From Actinoplanes regularis (GTDB lineage Bacteria; Actinomycetota; Actinomycetes; Mycobacteriales; Micromonosporaceae): 64,000 nucleotides of DNA. Shown here in pieces: positions 1 through 9,177 of the stretch (within the stretch, counting starts at the first letter, position 1; every line of letters begins with the position of its first letter). The stretch spans positions 62,001 through 126,000 of the forward strand of contig NZ_FZNR01000011.1 of the NCBI RefSeq assembly GCF_900188005.1, in the 5' to 3' direction. The notes beneath the pieces are model-generated. The model did no database searches. It saw only the letters and a program-made list of their open reading frames with translations, and was not told where the DNA came from. The translations under genes and the position numbers were made by a program.

Positions 1-1404
1 GTCGCCGAAGCGGCCACGGCCACCACCGGACCGCTCACGGCGCGGCTCCGGCTCCTCGACCACCGGCACGCCGCTCGGCTCCTGGGCGCCGGTGATCTCC
101 GCGAGCTTCTCGTCGCCGACCCGGACCCGGACCTCGGCCGGCGCCACGCCCGCCTTGGCCATCATCGCCTGGGTGGTGCGGCGCTGCTTCGGCAGCACCA
201 GGGTGACGACCGCGCCGGACTCGCCGGCCCGCGCCGTACGCCCGGCCCGGTGCAGGTAGTCCTTCGGGTCCTTGGGCGGGTCCACGTGCATGACCAGGGA
301 GACCCCGTCGACGTGGATGCCACGGGCGGCCACGTCCGTGGCGACCAGGACGTTCGTCCGGCCTTCCTTGAACTCGGCCAGGGTCCGGGTGCGCACCCGC
401 TGGGTCTTGCCGCCGTGCAGCGCGCCGGCCCGCACACCGACCGCCGCGAGCTGCTCGGCCAGCCGGTCCACGCCCATCTGGGTGCGGGCGAAGACGATGG
501 TCTTACCGGCCCGGTTGGCGATCCACGAGGTGATCGGGAACTTGTCGGCCGGCGGGATCAGCAGCAGGTGGTGATCCATCGTGGACACGCTGGCCTCGGC
601 CGGCGCGGTGGAGTGGGTCACCGGGTCGTGCATGAAGCGCTTGACCAGCGCGTCGACGTCACCGTCCAGAGTGGCCGAGAAGAGCAGGCGCTGCGCGTTC
701 TCCGGGGTCTTCGCGAGCAGGTCGGTGACCTCGGGCAGGAAGCCCATGTCGGCCATCTGGTCGGCCTCGTCGAGCACGGTGATCTCGACGTCGTCGAGGC
801 GGCAGGCGCCCCGCTCGATCAGGTCGGCGAGCCGGCCCGGGGTGGCCACGATGACCTCGACGCCGCGGCGCAGGGCGTCCATCTGCCGGTCGTACGGAAC
901 ACCGCCGACGGCGGTCTTCAGGAAGACACCGACCGCGCGGCCGACCGGCATCAGCGAGTCGGCGACCTGCATCGCCAGCTCACGGGTCGGCACCAGGATC
1001 AGCGCCTTGGGGTAGTGCGGGCGGGCCTTGCCACCCTGAGCGATGCGCGCGAGGACCGGCAGGCCGAAGGCGAGCGTCTTGCCCGAACCGGTCTGGCCAC
1101 GGCCCAGAACGTCGCGTCCGGCCAGGGCGTCCGGAAGGGTCGCGGCCTGGATCTCGAACGGGGTGGTGATGCCCTCACGGTTGAGGACGCGCACGATCTC
1201 GGACGGCAGGCCCAGAGCGGCGAAGGTGGGAACCGGCGCGGCGGCGGTCTCAACCGCGGCGGTCTCAACCGCGGGGGTCTCCGCTGCCGCGGTGTCCGTC
1301 ACGACGGTGGTCTCGGCCGCCGGGGTTTCGGTCACGGGGGTCTCATCGGCGACGGTGTTGTCGAAAACGGACGGGAACGTGCTGGGGTCAGCGAAAGTGG
1401 TCAA
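1..1404 (-). CDS. DEAD-box ATP-dependent RNA helicase (3' end outside the window)
   Basis: RNA-unwinding helicase of the DEAD-box family, acting on rRNA or mRNA in the cytoplasm. 468 codons are visible and the frame is open to base 1, so the C-terminus lies outside. Residues 1-57 are a low-complexity Ala/Thr/Glu/Val segment with short VETAA-type repeats. The Q motif follows at about 60-90, then Walker A GQTGSGKT (103-110), PTREL (139-143), DEAD (212-215, in VLDEADQM), SAT, and HRAGRTARAG near residue 383. The C-terminal end is turning basic and Gly-rich (SGGGRGRFGD), as in RhlE-like proteins. The start is a TTG at 1404, chosen because GAGAGG lies 5 bases upstream and the frame opens there. 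DeaD/CsdA- or RhlE-type cannot be separated without the missing C-terminus. Confidence 0.93.
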   Translation of the reverse strand, partial: MTTFADPSTFPSVFDNTVADETPVTETPAAETTVVTDTAAAETPAVETAAVETAAAPVPTFAALGLPSEIVRVLNREGITTPFEIQAATLPDALAGRDVLGRGQTGSGKTLAFGLPVLARIAQGGKARPHYPKALILVPTRELAMQVADSLMPVGRAVGVFLKTAVGGVPYDRQMDALRRGVEVIVATPGRLADLIERGACRLDDVEITVLDEADQMADMGFLPEVTDLLAKTPENAQRLLFSATLDGDVDALVKRFMHDPVTHSTAPAEASVSTMDHHLLLIPPADKFPITSWIANRAGKTIVFARTQMGVDRLAEQLAAVGVRAGALHGGKTQRVRTRTLAEFKEGRTNVLVATDVAARGIHVDGVSLVMHVDPPKDPKDYLHRAGRTARAGESGAVVTLVLPKQRRTTQAMMAKAGVAPAEVRVRVGDEKLAEITGAQEPSGVPVVEEPEPRRERSGGGRGRFGD

Positions 1405-1677
1405 GAGAACCTCTCTACGGGGGCGCATGCTCGCGAATGGCCCGCCGCGGAGGTGATGTTGAAACCGCCCGCTGAAATGCCCGCAAGAACGCCCATGGCG
1501 CGCACCGGGTGGGCGCGCCGCTTCAATAACTGCGATAAGTGTACGGGTGAACGCCGGGTCCACCGACCGCATTCCCGTCGGGTAGTGGGCAGGCTCACCT
1601 CAGCGCACAACCTCGCCAGCTTAGGGCACTCTCGGCCGAGCGGCAACGACGCGGGGCCGTGGCCGCCCGGTCCCTGG

Positions 1678-3021
1678 TCAGCCCGAGACGCCCTTGAGCA
1701 TGTCGGTGAAGCTGCTGCCGACGGTCAGAACGAAGACCAGGCTCACCGTGACCAGCAGTCCGAGAACGACCAGCATGGCCAGCACCACTTTGAGGTTGCC
1801 GCGCCGCTCGTCCACCGGCGCGTCGTGCCAACCCTGGGCCAGGATGTGCCCGGTGAGTGAGCCGGAGTTCTCCACCGGGTCATTCACCGGCATGGTCATG
1901 TCGATCGCCGGGTAGCCGCCGGTGCTGCCGTAGAGCTGGCCGCCCGAGCCGCGCTGCGGGGACGTTGGCCCCGGCTGCGTCGGCACGACGTTCACCGGCA
2001 TGGTCGCGTCGATGTTCGTCGCGGTCGCGAGGTTCACCGCGATCGTCACGTCACCGGCGCCGGGCGCGGCGAGGTTGACCGGCATGGTCAGGTCACTGCC
2101 GTCCGTCAGATCGATCGGCATCGTCCGGTCGCTGCTGGCGTCGTTCGCGATTGTCAGCGGCGCGGTCAGGTCGACGTTCCCGGCGGCCGTGATGCGGACC
2201 GGCTGGGTCATGTCGGAGTCTCCCGGTGCTGGTGGAAAGCCGGGGGTGCCGTAGGACATGGGCGGAAGGACTCCCGTCGGGCCGCCGCTCTCCGGCGGCA
2301 TCGTGTACGAAGGCAGACCGTTCCCGATCACCGGGGGTGGCGGGAACACCGGGCTCGGTGCCGGCATCGGCGGCACCGGTGAGGGACCGGGACCAGGGGG
2401 AATGGGGCTCGGCGGGTACGGATCCGGCAGGGGGCCGGGAGGCGCGGGGACCGGACGCGGCGGGGGCGTCGGCGTGGGGAACGGCCCGGGCTGAGGCCCC
2501 GGGATCGGCCCCGGTGCGGGCTTGATCGGCCCCGGAGGTACCGGCTCGGGCTTCTTCGGCTTCGGCTCGCCGGGCCTCGGTTCCGCAGGCTTCGGTTCGT
2601 CCGGTTTCGGCTCGTCCGGCTTCGGTTCGTCAGGCTTCGGTTCGTCGGGTTTCGGCTCCGAGGGCTCGGCCGGCTTCGGGTCGGCCGGTTTCGGGTCGGC
2701 GGGCTTCGGGTCGGCCGGCTCCGGGGTCGGCTCGCCGGCCTTCGGCTCGGACGCGGTGCCGTAGACGGTCGACGACTTCCGCTCGGCACCGCTCGTCGGC
2801 GCCGGCACACTGGCCCGCGCCACGCCGCCGCCCGGAGAAACCGGCACCGGCGCGGGGGAGACGGAGGCGGAGACCTTCGCCGGCTGCGGGTCGGACCCGG
2901 CCCACAACGCTCCCGGTGCGGGAGGTGGGGGTGGCGAGTAACCCTCGGCGTCGTCCGCGGGCGGCCGGACGGCCGGCGACGTGGAACTATCGCCGTCCCT
3001 GGTCGCCTGCTGCTCGTCCAT
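1678..3021 (-). CDS. Proline-rich tail-anchored membrane protein with TMPVN-type repeats
   Basis: Family not recognised. The 447-residue protein starts with ATG behind a good GGGAGG site. Residues about 100-160 are a tandem run of (D/A)EPKP pentamers, and 160-230 are mostly Pro and Gly. Between about 268 and 380 a degenerate repeat ending in T-M-P-V/I-N/D recurs seven or so times at roughly 18-25 residue spacing. One hydrophobic helix lies near the C-terminus (VVLAMLVVLGLLVTVSLVFVL), followed by only about 15 residues and preceded by basic residues. That suggests a single-pass protein whose long disordered domain faces the cytoplasm, or with less likelihood the outside (there is no N-terminal signal). 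The gene lies downstream of the NlpC/P60 gene on the same strand, with a hairpin between them. Confidence 0.7.
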   Translation of the reverse strand: MDEQQATRDGDSSTSPAVRPPADDAEGYSPPPPPAPGALWAGSDPQPAKVSASVSPAPVPVSPGGGVARASVPAPTSGAERKSSTVYGTASEPKAGEPTPEPADPKPADPKPADPKPAEPSEPKPDEPKPDEPKPDEPKPDEPKPAEPRPGEPKPKKPEPVPPGPIKPAPGPIPGPQPGPFPTPTPPPRPVPAPPGPLPDPYPPSPIPPGPGPSPVPPMPAPSPVFPPPPVIGNGLPSYTMPPESGGPTGVLPPMSYGTPGFPPAPGDSDMTQPVRITAAGNVDLTAPLTIANDASSDRTMPIDLTDGSDLTMPVNLAAPGAGDVTIAVNLATATNIDATMPVNVVPTQPGPTSPQRGSGGQLYGSTGGYPAIDMTMPVNDPVENSGSLTGHILAQGWHDAPVDERRGNLKVVLAMLVVLGLLVTVSLVFVLTVGSSFTDMLKGVSG

Positions 3022-3116
3022 GGATCCTCCCGACCGCCGCTGCCGACGGGTCTGGACGTCGGTGCTGACCTAACCGTGCCACATCAGGCGGTAGGAGCAC
3101 ACCCGACATCGAGCCG

Positions 3117-3150
3117 ATCAGCCCTTCGACGAAAGGGCCGAGGGGCTGAT
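3117..3150 (-). terminator. Hairpin between the NlpC/P60 gene and the proline-rich protein gene
   Basis: The 8-base arms ATCAGCCC and GGGCTGAT enclose a smaller nested stem (CCCTT/AAGGG). The structure lies about 50 bases past the NlpC/P60 stop on the minus strand. There is no U-tract, so it could be a factor-dependent terminator or simply a dyad. Confidence 0.4.
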
Positions 3151-3202
3151 GACCGGTTCGGATCGTTCCCTATTCCGTCCCGCCCGATTTCCAGACTAGA
3201 GG

Positions 3203-4795
3203 TCAGTTGCCATCGGACGAGGCCGTGGACGAGGCGGAGGCCACGGACGACTTCGACGTCGTGGCCGTCTCCGAGGCGGAGTCGGTCACGGTCGCCGAAC
3301 TCGAGGTCGAAGTCGAGGTCGAACCGCCGGTGGGAGTCTCCGAGGTGGTCTCCACCGGGTCCGGCGACTTGCTCGTGGCCGTCGGGTCCGGGGTATTGCT
3401 CGGGGTCGTCGGCGCCGTCGAGGTCGGTGTGCTCGGCTGTGTGCTGGGCGGCGTGGTCGGAGTGCTCGGCTTGGTGCTCTTGGACGGTGACGGCGATGCC
3501 GGCGGCTTGGTCGTCTTCGTCACGGTCGGCTTCGGCGTCTTGGTCGGCTCCACCTCGGAGTCGGGGGTGCCGAGATCGATGTCGTTGGTGCCGCCCGGGA
3601 CCGCGCCGTACACCCGGGTGGCGCCGAAGAGCGTGCCCCACCGGACCGGGACGAGCCGCACGTTCAGGCCGGTGCGCGGCGCCTCGACCATCATGCCGTC
3701 GCCGGCGTACATGGCGACGTGGTGGATGCCGGTCCAGCTGTTGGTGTAGCTCCAGAACAGCAGGTCGCCGGGGAGCAGCGAGTATCGGTCGACAGCCTTG
3801 TTGCGGGTCTGCCAGTACTGATCGCGGGAGACGCGGGCCAGCGGGAAGCCCGCGCCGGTCGAGCGGTACGCCCGGTACATCAGGCCGGAGCAGTCGTACG
3901 CGTCCGGGCCCTCCTCGGACCAGACATACGGATCGCCGCGCTGGGCGAGCGCGAACTGCAGCGCCAGGATCGCGTTCGGGTCGGCGCCGCGGCCGTTCGT
4001 ACCGTTCAGGTACTGCTGGCCGAGGGCCTGGTCGGCCGCGTTCGCGAGGGCCTCGGCGGCGGCCAGCTCGTCGGCGTGCTCCGCCTCGAGCTTCGCCTGG
4101 GCGGTCTGCTTCGTCGTGAGCTGGGTGTTCAGCTTGCCGTATCGCGAGACCAGGCCGGTGTACTTGTCGGCGGTGAGGGTCTGCTCGTCGAGCGCGATCT
4201 GCGCGGCGATCTGCGCGGACTCCAGGTGGTTGATCGCCGAGGCGTCGGTCGGCCGCTCACCACGCTCCAGGCGGGCGAGCTGGTCGAGGCCGAGGAGACC
4301 GGAGTCGAGCGCGCCGGGCGGGACCGCGGCGGCCTGCTGCATCGCCTGGCTGGCGGCGGTCACCGCGTCGGTCTGCGCCGTCTGCAGGTTGGCCTGCGCG
4401 TCGGTGACCTTCTGCTGGGCGGTGGTGACCTGGGTCTGGGCGAGGTCGCGGTCGGCCTCCAGCATGAGCAGCTGGTCGCCGAGCTCGTCGACCGCGATGC
4501 GGCCCTTCTCGATCTGCTGGAGCACCGGGTTGGTCGCGGAGCCGGGGATCGTGCTGACGGTGGTCGTGTTGACCGGGGTGTTGGGCAGCACGAGGGCGCC
4601 GAGCTGGGTGGGGCGCGAGCCGGAGTCCGGCACACCCGCGGCCGCCGGCTGACCGGTGGGCGGTGCCGCCAGCGCCGGGACAGGCTGGAAGAGCGCGGCC
4701 AGAGCCGCTGCGACCGCCGCCGACAGGGTGAGGGGTCGCAGTCGGGCATACACGGATCGTGATGTAGCCGGTCCGTGTCGTGACGCCATCGACAT
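3203..4795 (-). CDS. Secreted NlpC/P60 peptidoglycan endopeptidase with coiled coil and Ser/Thr-rich tail
   Basis: Probable D,L-endopeptidase that cleaves peptide stems of cell-wall peptidoglycan (RipA/RipC-like family). Residues 1-43 form a signal peptide with an ALA cleavage site. Residues about 90-260 are Ala/Gln/Glu-rich and predicted coiled coil, the usual regulatory region in such enzymes. The NlpC/P60 domain spans about 272-392, with the catalytic Cys302 in DCSGL and a His at 358/359 in HHVAMY. Residues about 400-530 are a Thr/Ser/Pro tail with many SKST and TSTS runs, likely a disordered or glycosylated wall-spanning segment. Either ATG (4795 or 4789) fits the GGGGAG site; the first is used. 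The gene is alone on its strand upstream, so it probably has its own promoter in the 254-base gap to mqnE. No c-di-AMP (ydaO) riboswitch was seen there. Confidence 0.9.
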   Translation of the reverse strand: MSMASRHGPATSRSVYARLRPLTLSAAVAAALAALFQPVPALAAPPTGQPAAAGVPDSGSRPTQLGALVLPNTPVNTTTVSTIPGSATNPVLQQIEKGRIAVDELGDQLLMLEADRDLAQTQVTTAQQKVTDAQANLQTAQTDAVTAASQAMQQAAAVPPGALDSGLLGLDQLARLERGERPTDASAINHLESAQIAAQIALDEQTLTADKYTGLVSRYGKLNTQLTTKQTAQAKLEAEHADELAAAEALANAADQALGQQYLNGTNGRGADPNAILALQFALAQRGDPYVWSEEGPDAYDCSGLMYRAYRSTGAGFPLARVSRDQYWQTRNKAVDRYSLLPGDLLFWSYTNSWTGIHHVAMYAGDGMMVEAPRTGLNVRLVPVRWGTLFGATRVYGAVPGGTNDIDLGTPDSEVEPTKTPKPTVTKTTKPPASPSPSKSTKPSTPTTPPSTQPSTPTSTAPTTPSNTPDPTATSKSPDPVETTSETPTGGSTSTSTSSSATVTDSASETATTSKSSVASASSTASSDGN

Positions 4796-5049
4796 GAGCT
4801 CCCCGTCCGGGACGATCGATCAGACCGTCACTAGTCGTTCCCAAAGGTTCATACCCCAGGCGGCCTACCGCTGTCGATCGAAAGAAGATGAAAGGACGCT
4901 GAGAGTTTCTCGACCTGTCGGCGCCTGGGATCGTACGAGCTGGTCAACCTAGTGCCGGCGGGTGGGTTGGGACACCCCGGCGCCCCACGTCGTGTTCGCT
5001 GTCATAGCCGGCACGTAGTCTCGACGGCGAGCACAGGAAAGGGGCGCAC

Positions 5050-6219
5050 ATGGACGCCGGACTGAAGCGTGACCTCGAGGCGAAGGTCTACGCGGGTGAG
5101 CGGCTCAGCCGTGAGGACGGCATCGCGCTCTACGCGAGCGACGATCTCGCGTGGCTCGGCCGGCTGGCGCACCACAAGCGCACCGAGCTGAACGGCGACC
5201 GGGTGATGTTCAACGTCAACCGGCACCTCAACCTGACGAACGTCTGCTCCGCCAGTTGTGCGTACTGCTCCTTCCAGCGCAAGCCGGGGGAGAAGGACGC
5301 CTACACGATGCGCATCGACGAGGCCGTCCGCAAGGCCAAGGAGATGGAGGACGAGCACCTCACCGAGCTGCACATCGTCAACGGCCTGCACCCCACCCTG
5401 CCCTGGCGTTACTACCCCAAGGTCCTGCGCGAGCTGAAGGCCGCGCTGCCCGGCGTCAAGCTCAAGTGCTTCACCGCCACCGAGGTCCAGTGGTTCGAGA
5501 AGATCAGCGGACTCTCCGCGAGCGAGATCCTCGACGAGCTGATGGACGCCGGGCTGGAGTCGCTGACCGGCGGCGGCGCCGAGATCTTCGACTGGGAGGT
5601 CCGGCAGCACATCGTCGACCACGCCTGCCACTGGGAGGACTGGTCGCGGATCCACCGGCTGGCCCACCAGAAGGGCATGAAGACGCCGGCCACCATGCTC
5701 TACGGCCACATCGAGGAGCCGCGGCACCGCGTCGACCACGTCCTTCGCCTGCGTGAGCTGCAGGACGAGACCGGCGGCTTCGCGGTCTTCATCCCGCTGC
5801 GCTACCAGCACGACTTCGTGGACTCCCAGGATGGCAAGGTCCGTAACCGGATCCAGGAGCGCACGACGATGGCCGCGCCCGCCGAGTCGCTCAAGACGTT
5901 CGCCGTCTCCCGGCTGCTGTTCGACAACGTGCCGCACGTCAAGTGCTTCTGGGTGATGCACGGCCTGTCGGTCGCCCAGCTCTCGCTGAACTTCGGCGCC
6001 GACGACCTGGACGGCTCGGTCGTGGAGTACAAGATCACGCACGACGCCGACTCCTACGGCACGCCGAACACCATGCACCGCGACGACCTGCTGCACCTGA
6101 TCTGGGACGCGGGATTCCAGCCGGTCGAGCGCGACACCCGCTACGACGTCGTTCGGGAGTACGAGCAGCCGCCCATCCTGGCCGAGCGGCGCAGCGAGCC
6201 GCAGCAGGTCTGGGCCTGA
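5050..6219 (+). CDS. mqnE: Aminofutalosine synthase, radical SAM (MqnE)
   Basis: Second enzyme of the futalosine menaquinone route. It adds the adenosyl radical from SAM to 3-[(1-carboxyvinyl)oxy]benzoate, giving aminofutalosine. The 389-residue protein carries the radical-SAM cysteines in CSASCAYC (C66, C70, C73), preceded by the family signature NVNRHLNLTNVC. LHIVNGLHPTLPW and the C-terminal PNTMHRDDLLHLIWDAGF are typical of MqnE rather than MqnC. The ATG at 5050 follows GAAAGGGG. mqnA and mqnC lie 13 and 21 kb away in this window, so the pathway is scattered but regional. It is followed closely by two small membrane-protein genes that may be cotranscribed. Confidence 0.95.
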   Translation: MDAGLKRDLEAKVYAGERLSREDGIALYASDDLAWLGRLAHHKRTELNGDRVMFNVNRHLNLTNVCSASCAYCSFQRKPGEKDAYTMRIDEAVRKAKEMEDEHLTELHIVNGLHPTLPWRYYPKVLRELKAALPGVKLKCFTATEVQWFEKISGLSASEILDELMDAGLESLTGGGAEIFDWEVRQHIVDHACHWEDWSRIHRLAHQKGMKTPATMLYGHIEEPRHRVDHVLRLRELQDETGGFAVFIPLRYQHDFVDSQDGKVRNRIQERTTMAAPAESLKTFAVSRLLFDNVPHVKCFWVMHGLSVAQLSLNFGADDLDGSVVEYKITHDADSYGTPNTMHRDDLLHLIWDAGFQPVERDTRYDVVREYEQPPILAERRSEPQQVWA

Positions 6220-6240
6220 GGCTCGGCCTAGGGTTGTCGG

Positions 6241-6666
6241 ATGACCCAGCAACGGAGCAAAGGCGGGCTGCGGCCGGACCGCGGTCCGGTCACGAGCGTC
6301 GGTGACCTGCTCGGAGCGGCGTTCGCCGGCCTGGCGGTGGGCATCGCGGTGGTGCTCGTCCTGGACGGCATCCTCGCGCTGACCGGGACGGCCGAGTTCG
6401 GCCGGACCAACGGCTGGATGATCGTGATCCTGCCGGTGTGGCTCTTCGTCGAGCAGTTCCGGGCCGAGGGGTTCGGCGCGGAGCGGGTGCTGGCGGCGGT
6501 GCTCGGCATCGGGTTCTGCGTCGCCGCCGGGCTGACGATCGCCGGCCTGGTCGCGCCGTACACTCCTGTCCTGGTGAGCGGCGGTGCCGGCGCCCTCATC
6601 GGTACGGTCGTGTACTGCTTCGTCTGGTTCTACGGCCTGCGCTGGCTGCGTCAGCGCGCGGGCTGA
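6241..6666 (+). CDS. Small integral membrane protein, unknown function
   Basis: No family recognised. The 141-residue protein has a polar N-terminus of about 20 residues, then about four hydrophobic helices (GAAFAGLAVGIAVVLVL; WMIVILPVWLFV; AAVLGIGFCVAAGLTIAGLV; ALIGTVVYCFVWFYGL), ending in a basic WLRQRAG tail. It starts 22 bases after mqnE and ends 12 bases before the DUF4229 gene, so the three probably form one transcript. A role with the quinone pathway is possible from position only. Confidence 0.75.
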   Translation: MTQQRSKGGLRPDRGPVTSVGDLLGAAFAGLAVGIAVVLVLDGILALTGTAEFGRTNGWMIVILPVWLFVEQFRAEGFGAERVLAAVLGIGFCVAAGLTIAGLVAPYTPVLVSGGAGALIGTVVYCFVWFYGLRWLRQRAG

Positions 6667-6678
6667 GGGAGAGAGATC

Positions 6679-7122
6679 ATGAGTCCCGCCGTCAAGTACA
6701 CGCTGGGCCGGTTCGGCCTGTTCGTGGTGGTGTTCGCCGCGCTCTTCCCGACGCCGCTGAACATCCTGGTCAAGGCGATGATCGCGTTCGTGGCCTCGGC
6801 CGGTTTCGCGTTCTTCCTGCTGCGCAAGTGGCGCGACGAGATGGCCGAGCAACTCGGCTCGGCGGCTCAGCGACGCTCCGCGGAGAAGGCGCGGCTGCGC
6901 TCCGCCCTGGCCGGCGACGACGATGCCGCCGAAGCCGGTGACCGGGTGGCCGCCGCCGACGCGAAGAACGAGGCCGCTGCCGACGTGACGGACGCGGCCG
7001 CCGCCGATGTGAAGGAAGCGGCCGCCGCCGATGTCAAGGGCGAGGCCCCGGCCGACGTGAAGGACGAGGGCGCCGCCGCGGGCGAGCAGGAGGCCGAGAA
7101 GAAGAGCGAGGCCGGTAAGTGA
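6679..7122 (+). CDS. DUF4229-type membrane protein with Ala/Asp/Lys-rich repeat tail
   Basis: Small actinobacterial membrane protein resembling the DUF4229 family, judged from recall of the N-terminal pattern. Two helices lie within residues 1-50 (LFVVVFAALFPTPLNILV and AMIAFVASAGFAFFLL), followed by the charged LRKWRDEMAEQL typical of the family. The remaining 90 residues are a low-complexity cytoplasmic tail with a repeated AADVK(E/G/D) unit. GAGAGAG precedes the ATG. The function is unknown. The tail repeats are probably prone to length change. Confidence 0.75.
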   Translation: MSPAVKYTLGRFGLFVVVFAALFPTPLNILVKAMIAFVASAGFAFFLLRKWRDEMAEQLGSAAQRRSAEKARLRSALAGDDDAAEAGDRVAAADAKNEAAADVTDAAAADVKEAAAADVKGEAPADVKDEGAAAGEQEAEKKSEAGK

Positions 7123-7219
7123 GAGGCTGGGCGAACACCTGGTTGACCGTGGGATAGCGTTTCAGTGACCGGCCCTGTCGGCATAAGCACCGATATCTGA
7201 CCGACAAGAGGACCTCTTG

Positions 7220-8137
7220 ATGAAACGCGTGTTCTTCGCCGCCACGACGGCGGCCCTCCTGCTGCTCGCCGGTTGCGGCGAGAAGACCGACGAGACGTCG
7301 ACGACGCCGAGCGCGGCAGCGACCGGCTACCCCGTCACCGTCGGCACCCTCACCCTTGCCGCCCGGCCCGAGAAGATCGTCTCGCTGAGCCCGACGGCCA
7401 CCGAGATGCTCTTCGCGATCGGCGCGGGCCCGCAGGTCACCGCCGTCGACAGCGAGTCGGACTACCCGGCCGACGCGCCCAAGACCGACCTCTCCGGCTT
7501 CAAGCCGAACGCCGAGGCGATCGCAGCCAAGGACCCCGACCTGGTCGTGATCTCCGGTGACACCGACCAGATCGTCGCCCAGCTGGGCAAGCTGAAGATC
7601 CCGGTGCTGCTGTCCCCGGCCGCCACGACCCTGGACGACACCTACCGGCAGATCGGCGAGCTGGGTGCCCTGACCGGGCACACCGCCGAGAGCACCAAGC
7701 TCAACGAGCAGATGAAGACCGAGATCGACCAGATCGTCAAGGCGGTCCCGGCGCGCACCAAGCCGCTCAGCTACTACTACGAGCTCGACCCGTCGCTGTA
7801 CTCGGCCACCTCGAAGACGTTCATCGGCGGCGTCTTCAACCTGTTCGGGATGACCAACGTGGCGGACGCCGCGGACGCGGACGGCAGCAAGGGCGGATAT
7901 CCGCAGCTCTCGGTGGAGACGCTGGTCAAGGCGAACCCCGACACGATCTTCCTGGCCGACACCAAGTGCTGCCAGCAGTCCGCCGAGACGGTCAAGGCGC
8001 GCAAGGGCTGGTCCTCGGTCACCGCGGTGCAGAAGTCCCAGATCTACGCGCTCGATGACGACATCGCGTCGCGCTGGGGCCCGCGTACGGTCGATCTGGT
8101 CAAGGCCGTCGCCGACGCGGTCAACAAGGCTTCATGA
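7220..8137 (+). CDS. ABC transporter substrate-binding lipoprotein, BtuF/FecB-like
   Basis: Surface-anchored receptor for a BtuCDF-family importer (cobalamin, siderophore or haem class). The 305-residue protein has a lipoprotein signal with lipobox LLAGC (Cys19), then the single-helix-linked bilobed fold. IVSLSPTATEMLFAIGAG and PDLVVISG are characteristic of BtuF/FhuD. The ATG at 7220 is preferred over the TTG three bases earlier because AGAGGA lies 7 bases upstream. Its stop overlaps the permease start (ATGA). Vitamin B12 is the usual guess for this subfamily, but no B12 riboswitch is visible in the 97 bases upstream, so the substrate is left open. Confidence 0.88.
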   Translation: MKRVFFAATTAALLLLAGCGEKTDETSTTPSAAATGYPVTVGTLTLAARPEKIVSLSPTATEMLFAIGAGPQVTAVDSESDYPADAPKTDLSGFKPNAEAIAAKDPDLVVISGDTDQIVAQLGKLKIPVLLSPAATTLDDTYRQIGELGALTGHTAESTKLNEQMKTEIDQIVKAVPARTKPLSYYYELDPSLYSATSKTFIGGVFNLFGMTNVADAADADGSKGGYPQLSVETLVKANPDTIFLADTKCCQQSAETVKARKGWSSVTAVQKSQIYALDDDIASRWGPRTVDLVKAVADAVNKAS

Positions 8138-9177
8138 GGCCGGCCGGGCTGCGCCCGGCCTGGTTCGTGGCCGGTGTGCTGGCCGTGCTGGTCGCGGTCA
8201 CCGCCGGCCTCGCCTTCGGCTCGATCTCGATGCCGCCCGGCGACGTCGCGATCGAGCTGCTCAACCTCATTCCGGGGGTGCACCTGCGGAGCGGCCTCTC
8301 CGAGCGTGAGGTCGCCATCCTCACCGAGCTGCGACTTCCCCGCGTCGTGCTCGGTCTGCTGGTCGGCGCGATGCTCGCCCTGGCCGGCGCCGCGTACCAG
8401 GGAGCCTTCCGCAACCCGCTGGCCGACCCGCACCTGCTCGGCGTGGCCGCCGGGGCCGGGCTCGGGGTGACCGCGGTGATCGTGCTGCGGCCGGCCGGGG
8501 AGGCCTCGGCGGGTCTGCCGATCGGCGTACCGATGGCGGCTTTCGTCGGCGCCCTGGTCGCGGTGGCCCTCACCTGGGTGCTGGGCGCCGCCGGTGGCCG
8601 TGACCGGTCACCCGCCGCACTGATCCTGGCCGGGGTCGCGGTCGCCGCGTTCCTCTCCGCGCTGCAGACCTTCCTGCTGCAACGGCACGTCGAGTCGCTG
8701 CGCGAGGTGTACTCCTGGCTGCTCGGCCGCCTGGGCACCGCCGGTTGGCACGACGTGCTGGTGGTACTGCCGTACACGGTGCTGACCGCCGCGATCATGC
8801 TCACCCAGCGCCGCGAGCTGGACGTCCTCACCGTCGGCGACGAGGAGGCGGCCAGCCTCGGCCTGCATCCGCAGCGCAGCCGCTACATCCTGATCGTCGC
8901 CGCTTCGCTGGGCACCGCCGCGGCCGTCTCGGTCTCCGGCCTGATCGGCTTCGTCGGCATCATCGTGCCGCACACGTTGCGCCTGCTGGCCGGTCCGAGT
9001 CACCGGTCACTGCTTCCCCTGTCGCTGCTCTTCGGCGCGGCTTTCCTGGCGTTGACCGACCTGCTGGCCCGGGTCGTGGGCGGCGCGGCGGAGATTCCGA
9101 TCGGCGTGGTCACGGCGTTCCTCGGTGCCCCGTTCTTCATCGTGGTGCTCCGCACCACCCGATCGGCGGTGACATGA
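8134..9177 (+). CDS. FecCD-family ABC transporter permease (BtuC-like)
   Basis: Transmembrane subunit of the importer. At 347 residues with about ten hydrophobic helices it has the usual length. LRLPRVVLGLLVGAMLALAG followed by FRNPLADPHLLGVAAGAGLG is the FecCD signature, and GLIGFVGIIVPHTLRLLAG is the late cytoplasmic loop that contacts the ATPase. Its ATG overlaps the binding-protein stop by four bases and its own stop overlaps the ATPase start in the same way, so the three products are translationally coupled. Confidence 0.93.
   Translation: MRPAGLRPAWFVAGVLAVLVAVTAGLAFGSISMPPGDVAIELLNLIPGVHLRSGLSEREVAILTELRLPRVVLGLLVGAMLALAGAAYQGAFRNPLADPHLLGVAAGAGLGVTAVIVLRPAGEASAGLPIGVPMAAFVGALVAVALTWVLGAAGGRDRSPAALILAGVAVAAFLSALQTFLLQRHVESLREVYSWLLGRLGTAGWHDVLVVLPYTVLTAAIMLTQRRELDVLTVGDEEAASLGLHPQRSRYILIVAASLGTAAAVSVSGLIGFVGIIVPHTLRLLAGPSHRSLLPLSLLFGAAFLALTDLLARVVGGAAEIPIGVVTAFLGAPFFIVVLRTTRSAVT

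Noticed and set aside
4796..5049. ydaO (c-di-AMP) riboswitch upstream of the NlpC/P60 gene
   Set aside because: Conserved core elements were searched for by eye on the minus strand and not found.
7123..7219. Cobalamin riboswitch before the BtuF-like gene
   Set aside because: The region is under 100 bases and lacks a B12-box-like sequence.
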